A program made the position numbers and the translations under genes. From JAYZVT01 sp050248375 (lineage in GTDB: Bacteria > Pseudomonadota > Alphaproteobacteria > Rhizobiales > Methyloligellaceae): 11,311 nt of DNA. The stretch's first letter is position 1. Every line of letters starts with the position of its first letter. The notes below the pieces were generated by a model, which was not told the DNA's origin, ran no database searches, and saw only the letters and a list, made by a program, of their open reading frames with translations. The DNA is taken from contig JBFWSL010000107.1 in assembly GCA_050248375.1 (NCBI GenBank), positions 1-11,311 of the forward strand, in the 5' to 3' direction. This document shows, piece by piece, positions 1 to 5,820 of this stretch.

Positions 1-77
1 AGACCCATGTGCGCCACGACGCCCGCCTCAAGGGCGCCAGCGAGATCGCCTTCTTCCCGCCCGTGACGGGGGGGTAG
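1..77 (+). CDS. moaD: Molybdopterin synthase small (sulfur-carrier) subunit MoaD, 3' end only
   Basis: Only the last 24 codons are inside the window; the frame begins at base 3 and the stop is TAG at 75-77. The visible tail contains EIAFFPPVTGG, the characteristic C-terminus of MoaD. In this family the final Gly-Gly is adenylated and then converted to a thiocarboxylate, which donates sulfur to precursor Z (cPMP) during molybdopterin synthesis in the cytoplasm. The partner enzyme MoaE is encoded 314 bases downstream on the same strand, which supports the call. The N-terminal part lies outside the window, so length and start cannot be judged. Confidence 0.88.
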   Translation, partial: THVRHDARLKGASEIAFFPPVTGG

Positions 78-101
78 GAGGATCGGAAGAAAGAATTTAT
101 C

Positions 102-386
102 ATGCCTGTTATGGACATCGAGGAACGCGTCAGGGATCTGGAGCGCCGTGTCGGCGAGCTGGAAGGCCAGTCCCGGTTCGTGTCCGGCCAGTTGAGTGGT
201 ATCCACAAGTCGCTGGTGAACTTCCAGGGCGAAACCGGAAAGCGCTTCGACAAGGTGGACCGGCGGCTTGACAAGATGGACGGACGGCTCGACACCGTGG
301 ACAGGCGCCTCGATACCATGGACGCGAAGCTCGACGCCATGCCGGAGGCCGTCGCTTCCGCGGTAGCCGACGCCCTGCGCTCCTGA
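102..386 (+). CDS. Small heptad-repeat coiled-coil protein of unknown function
   Basis: This predicted 94-residue protein lies 24 bases after moaD and 5 bases before moaE, on the same strand. Residues 48-81 are five near-identical heptads of the form R-L-D-x-M/V-D-x (RFDKVDR, RLDKMDG, RLDTVDR, RLDTMDA, KLDAMP), which should form a parallel coiled coil. The N-terminal third is also helical and charged (IEERVRDLERRVGELE). No signal peptide, membrane segment or cysteine is visible, so it is probably cytoplasmic. Similar RLD-type heptads occur in many unrelated short bacterial proteins, so the repeats give no function. ATG 102 is preceded only by a purine-rich GGAAGAAAG tract. ATG 111, three codons further in, is an alternative start. 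Tight spacing argues that it is a real gene co-transcribed with moaD and moaE, but a role in cofactor synthesis is only inference. Confidence 0.7.
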   Translation: MPVMDIEERVRDLERRVGELEGQSRFVSGQLSGIHKSLVNFQGETGKRFDKVDRRLDKMDGRLDTVDRRLDTMDAKLDAMPEAVASAVADALRS

Positions 387-391
387 CCCCC

Positions 392-862
392 ATGCCCGTC
401 CGCGTCCAGCGTGAGGATTTCGATATCGGCGCCGAGGTGAAGGCCCTCGTCTCGGGCCGCACCGATATCGGCGCTGTCGTCACCTTTACGGGAACCATGC
501 GCGGCGGCAACGACGGCAAGGCCGTCACGTCGATGACGCTGGAGCACTATCCCGGCATGACCGAGAAGGAGCTGGAGCGCATCGAGCAGGAAGCCAATCA
601 GCGCTGGCCGCTGCAGGCGAGCCTCATCGTCCACCGCTACGGGGAACTCAGGCCCGGCGACAACATCGTGCTGGTGGTGACGGCGTCGGCCCACCGCCAC
701 GCCGCCTTCGAGGCCGCCGATTTCCTCATGGACTTCCTCAAGACCCGCGCCCCCTTCTGGAAGAAGGAGGAGGGCGAAGGCGGCGGCGGCTGGGTGGACG
801 CACGCGAAAGCGACGACCGGGCGCTCGGCCGCTGGCGGCGTTCGAAGGACGCGGCGGAATAG
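392..862 (+). CDS. moaE: Molybdopterin synthase catalytic (large) subunit MoaE
   Basis: The 156-residue product is the usual length for MoaE, the large subunit of the cytoplasmic MoaD2-MoaE2 complex. That complex inserts two sulfurs into cyclic pyranopterin monophosphate to make molybdopterin. Visible family signatures are GAVVTFTGTMR near residues 27-37, LEHYPGM at 50-56, SAHRHAAFEA at 99-108 and FLKTRAPFWKKE at 115-126. Lys117 and Lys124 occupy the positions of the two conserved lysines of the E. coli enzyme (Lys119 and Lys126). The tail has a glycine-rich insertion (EGEGGGGW) before the conserved WVDARESD. The start ATG follows the previous stop by five C residues and has no clear Shine-Dalgarno sequence, which suggests translational coupling. 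Downstream lies the 27-bp repeat array. Confidence 0.96.
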   Translation: MPVRVQREDFDIGAEVKALVSGRTDIGAVVTFTGTMRGGNDGKAVTSMTLEHYPGMTEKELERIEQEANQRWPLQASLIVHRYGELRPGDNIVLVVTASAHRHAAFEAADFLMDFLKTRAPFWKKEEGEGGGGWVDARESDDRALGRWRRSKDAAE

Positions 863-898
863 GCGGGTCCCCCCACCCCGTCATCGCCCGGCCCCCGG

Positions 899-1057
899 CA
901 TTGCGGTGGCATTACGGTGACAGCATTACGGTGGCATCCATTACGGTGACAGTTTACTTAATTCGCATTACGGCATTACGGTGACAGTTTACTTAATTCA
1001 CATTACGGTGACAGTTTACTTAATTCGCTTTGAATTAAGTAAACTGTCACCGTAATG
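899..1057. repeat. Array of an AT-rich 27-bp unit ending in a perfect 26-bp inverted repeat
   Basis: The unit starts CATTACGGTGACAG and ends TTTACTTAATTCG; 10 of its 27 bases are G or C, in strong contrast to the flanking GC-rich DNA. Full direct copies lie at 939-965, 974-1000 and 1001-1027 and differ only in the last base. Truncated or degenerate copies lie at 899-909, 910-923, 924-938 and 966-973. A full copy in reverse lies at 1032-1057, so 1001-1026 and 1032-1057 form a perfect 26-bp stem with a 5-nt loop (GCTTT). The array sits between convergent genes (moaE and the minus-strand gene ending at 1191), so the stem could act as a two-way transcription end. The layout resembles REP/BIME elements mobilised by RAYT transposases, but no transposase is present here. 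Copies are contiguous without spacers, so it is not a CRISPR. Confidence 0.93.
1001..1057. terminator. 26-bp perfect stem with 5-nt loop, possible bidirectional terminator
   Basis: This is the terminal palindrome of the 27-bp repeat array. It would fold into a hairpin in RNA from either strand. It lies 139 bases after the moaE stop and 134 bases after the stop of the minus-strand gene at 1191-1535. The AT-rich base of the stem gives no clear poly-U tail, so a role in ending transcription or protecting RNA 3' ends is inference. Confidence 0.4.
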
Positions 1058-1120
1058 AATGTTCGCCGGGGTCCATGCTGCCATGCGCGCCGGGGTCGGG
1101 GGCTCTCCGGACAAGACAAA

Positions 1121-1146
1121 CGAAACCCCTGCGAAAGCGGGGGTCC
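1121..1146. repeat. Single REP-like palindrome with GAAA loop
   Basis: This 26-bp element (begins CGAAACCCC, ends GGGGGTCC) folds as an 8-bp stem, including one T-G wobble, closed by a GAAA tetraloop. It aligns without gaps to the element at 9578-9603, with four mismatches in 26 bases, so both belong to one dispersed repeat family. It lies 3' of the minus-strand gene ending at 1191. Confidence 0.7.
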
Positions 1147-1154
1147 GGTCGCGG

Positions 1155-1178
1155 CGCCCCTCGTCAAGGGAAGGGGCG
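1155..1178. terminator. 7-bp GC-rich hairpin just 3' of the cysteine-rich gene
   Basis: The arms CGCCCCT (1155-1161) and AGGGGCG (1172-1178) are complementary around a 10-nt loop. The element starts 12 bases past the stop of the minus-strand gene. No U-run follows on the minus strand, so a terminator role is tentative; it may simply be another GC-rich repeat. Confidence 0.3.
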
Positions 1179-1190
1179 GAACAGTCCGCC

Positions 1191-1535
1191 CTAGCTGCCT
1201 CTCGGCGGCAGCGGCTGCTGCACCGGCGGCTGGTACGGACCCCAGGTGCATTTCTCCTGCCAGTTGCAGCCGGCCGCCCGGGTGCACACCCGCACGAAAT
1301 TGCATCTCTGGCAGCGCCAGACGAGCCCGCAGCGCCGGTTGCCGTTGCGGTCCAGGCCGCACTGGCTGACCTGCAGGCACTGGCGGAAGATATCCACCCG
1401 CTGCAGCGGACTTTCTACGGAAACGGGCGGCGGCAGGGTGGCGGCCACCGGCGAACCCGCCTGCGGCGCGGAAAACGCGCCCGCAAGCACAAGCATTACG
1501 CCCGCAACGGCGGCGGCTGCCCACAAACGCATCAT
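1191..1535 (-). CDS. Small exported protein with eight cysteines, unknown function
   Basis: The predicted product is 114 residues from ATG 1535; a second ATG follows directly at 1532. Residues 1-27 (MMRLWAAAAVAGVMLVLAGAFSAPQAG) form a typical signal peptide: a basic start, a hydrophobic core and Ala-x-Ala-like cleavage choices near SAPQA. There is no lipobox cysteine, so a soluble periplasmic or secreted protein is likely. The mature part holds eight cysteines in about 50 residues (RQC, SQC, RRC, WRC, QRC, RVC, AGC, EKC), an even number that suits disulfide pairing in the periplasm. The tail is rich in Pro and Gln. The frame is open further upstream to 1595, but those codons run through a tandem repeat and read as basic, non-signal sequence, so I use 1535. 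I do not recognise the family. It is divergent from the caspase-like gene. Confidence 0.68.
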   Translation of the reverse strand: MMRLWAAAAVAGVMLVLAGAFSAPQAGSPVAATLPPPVSVESPLQRVDIFRQCLQVSQCGLDRNGNRRCGLVWRCQRCNFVRVCTRAAGCNWQEKCTWGPYQPPVQQPLPPRGS

Positions 1536-1582
1536 GACGCCTGTTCCCCCTCGCGACGCCTGTTCCCCCTCGCGACGCCTGT
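1536..1582. repeat. 19-bp tandem duplication abutting a start codon
   Basis: A 19-bp period starting GACGCCTGTTCCC is present twice exactly (1536-1554 and 1555-1573), followed by nine bases of a third copy (1574-1582). It begins at the base next to ATG 1535 of the minus-strand gene. Each copy carries, on the minus strand, a GAGGGGGA tract that can pair with 16S rRNA, so the candidate ribosome-binding site is duplicated. Confidence 0.9.
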
Positions 1583-1692
1583 ACCCGGCGCGCAATGGAG
1601 ATTACCATGCCTTCGGGCTTTGAAAACCCGCAACCGGTGCCCCGCCGAGGCTTGATATTGCCGCGGCGGAGCCAGATATATGGTCCATACCG

Positions 1693-1723
1693 GGGACCAG
1701 CCGGCCCGGGGAGGCCTGGTCCC
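1693..1723 (+). promoter_or_regulatory. 8-bp hairpin in the leader of the caspase-like gene
   Basis: GGGACCAG at 1693-1700 pairs exactly with CTGGTCCC at 1716-1723 around a 15-nt loop, 40 bases before the chosen GTG start. It could be a leader hairpin or an operator half-site pair. There is nothing to tell which, and such short stems arise by chance in GC-rich DNA. Confidence 0.25.
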
Positions 1724-1763
1724 GGCGTTAGCCGTTCAACCTGCGAATTCGGAGGGCCGATCC

Positions 1764-3407
1764 GTGTCGCGCACCATATTGACCGAACCCGGCGCCGGCA
1801 TGGGCCGCCGCCTGATCCTCGCCACGCTGGCGCTTCTTGCCGCGGTCGCGCTGTCGGGCAGCGCCTTCGCCGCGGCCAGCAAGCGCGTCGCCCTCGTCAT
1901 CGGCAATTCGGCCTATCAGCATACGAGCGAACTCAGGAACCCCGCGAAAGACGCCGCCGGCATGGCCGACGCTCTGACCCGGCTCGGCTTCGACGTGATC
2001 AAGGGCGTCGACCTCGACATCAACGGCATGCGCAACGTGATCCGCGAATATTCGCGCAAGATCGAGGGCGCGGATGTGGCGCTGTTCTACTATGCCGGCC
2101 ACGCCCTGCAGATCGACGGCAAGAACCAGCTCGCGCCGGTCAACGCCCGCCTGTCCAACGAAGCCGACGTGGACTTCGAGACCCTGCCGCTGAATTTCGT
2201 GCTGCGCCAGATGGAGCGCGAGCGGCGCACCAACCTCGTCTTTCTCGACGCCTGCCGCGACAACCCGCTGGCAACCCGCCTGGACCGGTCCATCCGCGGC
2301 CGCTCCTCGGCATCGGTGGAGCGCGGCCTCGCCCGGGTCGAGTCCGGCGTCGGCACGCTGATCGCCTATGCCACCAGCCCGGGCATGGTCGCCTATGACG
2401 GCTCCGGCGACAACAGCCCCTACACCAAGGCCCTGCTCAGCCATATCGAGCAGCCCGGCGTGACCATCAACGACATGATGATCGCCGTTCGCCAGGACGT
2501 GCTGGCGGATTCCGGCGGCAAGCAGATTCCCTGGGAGCATTCCTCCCTCACCGGCCAGTTCTACTTCAAGCAGCCGGTGAAGGTGGCCGCGGTCGAGCCC
2601 AAACCCGAGCCGGCCCCCGCCCCGGCGGTAAAGAGCAATCTCGAGGAGCAGAAGTTCGTCGCCAGCTCCTACCAGGCCGCCGCCGCCGTTGGCACCTGCG
2701 GCGCCTACCGCGCCTTCGAGGAGCAGCATCGCGGCTCCTACTATGCCCGCCTGGCCGAGGAATGGATCAAGGCCAACTGCGAGGGCAAGCGCGCCGTCAC
2801 GGTCGAGGCCGCCGGCGCGGACGACAAGGCACCCACCATAGCCCCGCCGATCGTGCCCGAGGCGAAGCCGGCCGAGCCCGCCGCCGCCCCGGTCGCCGCC
2901 GCGCCCGAACCCGCCACGCCCGAACCCGCCGGGTCCAAGCCTGCCGAGCCCAAGCCCGTCCAGGTGGCCGCGGCTCCCGCCGCCGCCCCGGACCCCGCTC
3001 CGGCGCCGGAAACCAAGGACGTGGCCGCCAGGCCCGAGATCAATCTCGTGCTGGAGCTGCAAAAGGAGCTCGACCGCGTAGGCTGCAATCCCGGGCATCC
3101 CGATGGCCAGTGGGGCGGACGCACCCGCACCGCCCTGCAAGCTTTCGTGGCACAGACCAGGGCGGCCTTCTCGGCCGCGGAGCCGTCGGAAGCCGCTTAC
3201 GAGGCCGTGAAGGCCCATCAGGGCCGGGCCTGTGTCGTGGCCGTGGCCCCGGCGCCGGTCAAGCAGGTTTCCCCCGCGCCGCAGCGGGCCGCGCCGGCGC
3301 CGCGCCAGCGCCGCGAAAAGATCGACGAGTATTGGGGCGGCGAGGACACCCGCATCGACTGCGAGATCCACGGCATCATGTCCGCCTGCATGAAGAAGCA
3401 GCGCTAG
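1764..3407 (+). CDS. Exported caspase-fold (peptidase C14-like) protein with peptidoglycan-binding-like segment
   Basis: From GTG 1764 the product has 547 residues. This start has a good GGAGG (1751-1755) eight bases upstream. ATG 1800 is possible, and an in-frame ATG at 1680 gives an implausible extension. A signal peptide (MGRRLILATLALLAAVALSGSAFA, broken here as MGRRLILATLA then LLAAVALSGSAFA) ends near residue 36. The caspase-like domain spans about 39-270, with KRVALVIGNSAY, the catalytic His113 in FYYAGHALQ and Cys164 in VFLDACRDNP. Next come a Cys-containing helical segment (residues 292-340), a long Pro/Ala/Glu-rich linker (350-423), and a stretch at 427-470 (LELQKELDRVG, PDGQWGGRTRTALQAF) resembling PG_binding_1. 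A short tail with CEIHGIMSACMKKQR ends it. Both dyad residues are intact, so it may be an active periplasmic cysteine peptidase. Its substrate is unknown. Confidence 0.88.
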   Translation: MSRTILTEPGAGMGRRLILATLALLAAVALSGSAFAAASKRVALVIGNSAYQHTSELRNPAKDAAGMADALTRLGFDVIKGVDLDINGMRNVIREYSRKIEGADVALFYYAGHALQIDGKNQLAPVNARLSNEADVDFETLPLNFVLRQMERERRTNLVFLDACRDNPLATRLDRSIRGRSSASVERGLARVESGVGTLIAYATSPGMVAYDGSGDNSPYTKALLSHIEQPGVTINDMMIAVRQDVLADSGGKQIPWEHSSLTGQFYFKQPVKVAAVEPKPEPAPAPAVKSNLEEQKFVASSYQAAAAVGTCGAYRAFEEQHRGSYYARLAEEWIKANCEGKRAVTVEAAGADDKAPTIAPPIVPEAKPAEPAAAPVAAAPEPATPEPAGSKPAEPKPVQVAAAPAAAPDPAPAPETKDVAARPEINLVLELQKELDRVGCNPGHPDGQWGGRTRTALQAFVAQTRAAFSAAEPSEAAYEAVKAHQGRACVVAVAPAPVKQVSPAPQRAAPAPRQRREKIDEYWGGEDTRIDCEIHGIMSACMKKQR

Positions 3408-3428
3408 GTGCCGAACTCCAGACTCCGA

Positions 3429-3460
3429 CCCTCTCTCCCCCTTGTGGGGAAGGTGGAGTG
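3429..3460. terminator. Short GC-rich hairpin between convergent genes
   Basis: The 87-bp gap between the convergent caspase-like gene and the aminotransferase holds TCCCC (3436-3440) facing GGGGA (3446-3450) with a 5-nt loop, inside a CTCTCCCCCTTGTGGGG context. That sequence style is a frequent dispersed repeat in alphaproteobacterial intergenic DNA. It may help end transcription from both sides, but no U-run is present. Confidence 0.35.
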
Positions 3461-3494
3461 GGTTGAACGTCAGTCTAACTGATGCTCGCCCGCT

Positions 3495-4391
3495 CTACCC
3501 CGCGGCCGCCACCTTGGCGGGCTGGCGCACCAGCGCCATGTAGTCGTCGAGCAGAACCCGGGAAATCTCGCTCGGCTCGAAGCGGTACGGCCCGATCTCG
3601 GAAACCGGAGTGACCTCCGCGGCCGACCCGGTGATGAAGCATTCTGAGAAGTCCGGCATCTCCTCCGGCATGATCGCCCGCTCCACCACCGTCATCTGGC
3701 GGCTGCGCGCGAGCCCGATCACCGTGCGGCGCGTGATGCCGTCGAGGAAGCAGTCCGCCACCGGCGTATGGATGACGCCGTCCTTCACGAAGAAGATGTT
3801 GGCCCCGGTCGCTTCCGCGATCTGGCCGCGCCAGTCGTACATCAGCGCGTCGGCATAGCCGGCCGCTTCCGCGCGGTGCTTCTCGATGGTGCAGATCATG
3901 TACAGCCCCGCCGCCTTGGCCCTGGAGGGCGCCGTGCGCGGATCGGGACGGCGGTATTCGGCGATGGCCAGCCGGATGCCCTTCAGACGCTGGGCCGGGT
4001 CGAAGTAGGAGCCCCAGTCCCACGCGGCGATGGCAAGGTTGATCCTGGACTGCTGCGCCGACACGCCCATCTGCTCGCTGCCGCGCCACGCGATCGGGCG
4101 CACATAGCCGTCCGACAGGCCGTTCTTCTTCACCACGGCGCGGCAGGCGGCGTCGATCTCCGCCACGGAATAGGGAATCTTGAAGCCGAGGATCCGGGCC
4201 GATTCGTGCAGGCGCTCGGTGTGCTCGGTCAGCTTGAATATCTCGCCGCCGTAGCTCCGCTCGCCCTCGAATACCGCGCTGGCGTAGTGCAGGCCATGCG
4301 AAAGCACATGCAGATTGGCCTCGCGCCACGGGACGAACTTGCCGTTCATCCAGATGACACCGTCTCGATCGTCATAGGGTATCGTCGCCAT
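3495..4391 (-). CDS. ilvE: Branched-chain amino acid aminotransferase (PLP fold type IV)
   Basis: The 298-residue product matches the usual length of class IV aminotransferases. It should move the amino group between glutamate and the 2-oxo acids of Leu, Ile and Val, the last step of their synthesis, in the cytoplasm. Visible signatures are SHGLHYASAVFEGERSY (31-47), YVRPIAWRGSEQMGV (96-110), the PLP lysine Lys159 in SRAKAAGLY, and QIAEATGANIFFVKDG (190-205), followed by FLDGITRRTVI. These positions agree with Lys159 and Glu193 of the E. coli enzyme. An in-frame GTG at 4406 adds five residues. ATG 4391 is preferred because GGTGGAG lies nine bases before it. D-amino acid aminotransferase and aminodeoxychorismate lyase share the fold, but the VFEGERSY and RPIAWRG motifs favour IlvE. 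It is divergent from the MarR gene. Confidence 0.93.
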   Translation of the reverse strand: MATIPYDDRDGVIWMNGKFVPWREANLHVLSHGLHYASAVFEGERSYGGEIFKLTEHTERLHESARILGFKIPYSVAEIDAACRAVVKKNGLSDGYVRPIAWRGSEQMGVSAQQSRINLAIAAWDWGSYFDPAQRLKGIRLAIAEYRRPDPRTAPSRAKAAGLYMICTIEKHRAEAAGYADALMYDWRGQIAEATGANIFFVKDGVIHTPVADCFLDGITRRTVIGLARSRQMTVVERAIMPEEMPDFSECFITGSAAEVTPVSEIGPYRFEPSEISRVLLDDYMALVRQPAKVAAAG

Positions 4392-4537
4392 CGCGTTACG
4401 CTCCACCGGCAGTGGGAAGCCCGCCCGGAATACCCTTGCTGGAAGGGTTTCTGACCGTTTCCTCCAGTTCCCGAAAACCGCAAAATTGTTTCATAAAACG
4501 GTTGCCAGAAGTAACAATCGGGTCAAAATAAGTCAAC
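4392..4537. promoter_or_regulatory. Divergent promoter region, aminotransferase / MarR operon
   Basis: This 146-bp gap is much more AT-rich on the MarR side (about 4480-4537) than its neighbours, as expected for promoters. A possible plus-strand promoter is TTGCCA (4502-4507), a 16-nt spacer, then CAAAAT (4524-4529). That would place the transcript start almost at the MarR ATG. ATTGTT (4485-4490) and AACAAT (4513-4518) form an inverted pair flanking it, a possible MarR operator. The promoter and operator positions are weak inferences. Confidence 0.4.
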
Positions 4538-5092
4538 ATGACTGACATAAACCAGCAGCTGGACGCTTCCGGGCAGGACGGTGGCCATGCGGGCGGCGTC
4601 GCGCGCCGCCCCTCGCCCGGCGCGATCGACCCCGCCTTGCTCGACGTTGCCGAGCTGCTGTTCTTCGCCTATCGCGACTTCATCGGCGAACCCGATGAAA
4701 TTCTGGCGGAATTCGGCTTCGGCCGGGCCCATCACCGGGTTCTCCACTTCGTCACCCGCAATCCCGGCCTGCGCGTCGCCGACCTGCTCGACATCCTCAA
4801 GATAACCAAGCAGAGCCTCGGCCGGGTGCTGAAGCAGCTTGTGGACGAAGGCTACATCCAGCAGGAAACCGGCAAGACCGACCGCCGTGAGCGCCGCCTC
4901 TTCGCTACCCCGCTGGGCCGTGCGCTGACCGAGCGCCTGGCCCGTCCGCAAGCCGAGAAGCTGGCGCGGTCGCTGGCCGCGGCAGGCGGCGATTCCGCGC
5001 TCGCCGTGCGCCGCTTCCTGAACGAGATGATCGCCGAGGACGCCCGTGCCAGCGTCTCGGGCCTGAACGGCAGGCGGGAACGCTCCCAATGA
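4538..5092 (+). CDS. MarR family transcriptional regulator (PetP-like)
   Basis: This 184-residue protein has a winged helix-turn-helix at about residues 62-128: RVLHFVTRNPGLRVADLLDIL, written as RVLHFVTRNPG and LRVADLLDIL, then recognition helix TKQSLGRVLKQLVDEGYI and the wing ETGKTDRRERRLFATPLG. That D-R-R-x-R-R wing is typical of MarR. The first 30 residues are polar and probably disordered. There is no cysteine, so thiol-based redox sensing is unlikely. Its stop overlaps the start of the response regulator gene (ATGA, 5089-5092), so the two are translationally coupled. The MarR plus OmpR-type regulator pair matches petP-petR of Rhodobacter capsulatus in type and order. Orthology is inferred from this layout only, so no symbol is given. 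The ligand is unknown. Confidence 0.9.
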   Translation: MTDINQQLDASGQDGGHAGGVARRPSPGAIDPALLDVAELLFFAYRDFIGEPDEILAEFGFGRAHHRVLHFVTRNPGLRVADLLDILKITKQSLGRVLKQLVDEGYIQQETGKTDRRERRLFATPLGRALTERLARPQAEKLARSLAAAGGDSALAVRRFLNEMIAEDARASVSGLNGRRERSQ

Positions 5093-5820
5093 CATCCCCC
5101 GCCCAGACTCCCGCCTCCGCGCGCCGTCCCGCCGAGGCCCTGCCCGACGACGCCCCGCACGTCCTGGTGGTCGATGACGACAAGCGCATCCGCGACCTGC
5201 TCGCCCGCTTCCTCGTGGACAACGGCTTCCGCGTCACCACCGCCGACAACGCCGCCGCCGCGCGGGCCAAGATGCGCGGCTTCTTCTTCGATCTCGTGGT
5301 GCTCGACGTCATGATGCCCGGCGAGACCGGCTTCGAGTTCGCCCGCTGGCTCAAGTCGAACATCGACGTGCCCATCCTGATGCTGACGGCGCGCTCCGAG
5401 CCAGACCGGCGCATCGAGGGCCTCGAGATCGGCGTGGACGACTACCTCGCCAAACCCTTCGAGCCGCGCGAGCTTCTGCTGCGCATGCATAACGTGCTGC
5501 GCCGCGTGGGCCGCGTGCCCGGCTCCGCCGACGCCATACGCATGGGCAGCTTTACCTTCCACATCGGCCGCGGCGAACTTCAGAACGACGGCGAGACCAT
5601 CCGCCTCACCGAGCGCGAACGCGACCTGCTGCGCCAGTTCGCCCAGCGGCCGGGCACGCCGATTTCACGGCTTGAGCTGGCCCGCTCCGGCGGCGATGGC
5701 AGCGAACGTTCTGTGGACGTGCAGATCAACCGTCTGCGCCGCAAGATCGAGACCGACCCGGCCAACCCCGTTTATCTGCAGACCGTGAGGGGCAAGGGTT
5801 ACATCCTGCACGCGGAGTGA
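5089..5820 (+). CDS. OmpR/PhoB-type response regulator (PetR-like)
   Basis: The 243-residue protein has a receiver domain at about 23-138, with acidic pocket Asp29/Asp30 in VLVVDDDK, phospho-acceptor Asp73 in VLDVMMPGETG, Thr100 in MLTARSE and Lys122 in YLAKPFEPREL. A DNA-binding winged helix follows at about 150-240 (IRLTERERDLLRQFAQ, then RSVDVQINRLRRKI and TVRGKGYIL). All residues needed for phosphorylation are present. The start ATG overlaps the MarR stop by four bases, and its TGA overlaps the kinase ATG by one base, so partner kinase and regulator should be made together. It resembles PetR of Rhodobacter capsulatus, reported as needed for respiratory and photosynthetic growth, but no bc1 genes are in this window. 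Target genes cannot be read from the sequence. Confidence 0.96.
   Translation: MTSPAQTPASARRPAEALPDDAPHVLVVDDDKRIRDLLARFLVDNGFRVTTADNAAAARAKMRGFFFDLVVLDVMMPGETGFEFARWLKSNIDVPILMLTARSEPDRRIEGLEIGVDDYLAKPFEPRELLLRMHNVLRRVGRVPGSADAIRMGSFTFHIGRGELQNDGETIRLTERERDLLRQFAQRPGTPISRLELARSGGDGSERSVDVQINRLRRKIETDPANPVYLQTVRGKGYILHAE

Noticed and set aside
899..1057. CRISPR array
   Set aside because: The repeats follow each other directly or as truncated copies with no unique spacers, and no cas gene is present.
899..1146. Insertion sequence
   Set aside because: No transposase frame and no paired terminal repeats with target duplication are visible; only short non-coding repeats are present.
1003..1608. 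201-codon minus-strand frame across the hairpin and the cysteine-rich gene
   Set aside because: It reads through the palindrome and is out of frame with the signal-peptide gene, which has better protein-like features.
1680..1763. Upstream ATG start for the caspase-like gene
   Set aside because: It adds 28 residues before the signal peptide, spans the leader hairpin, and lacks a Shine-Dalgarno sequence, while GTG 1764 has GGAGG.
1728..3371. 547-codon minus-strand open frame opposite the caspase-like gene
   Set aside because: It is Gly/Ala/Arg/His-rich without family motifs and lies fully opposite a well-supported gene. Such frames arise from codon bias in GC-rich DNA.
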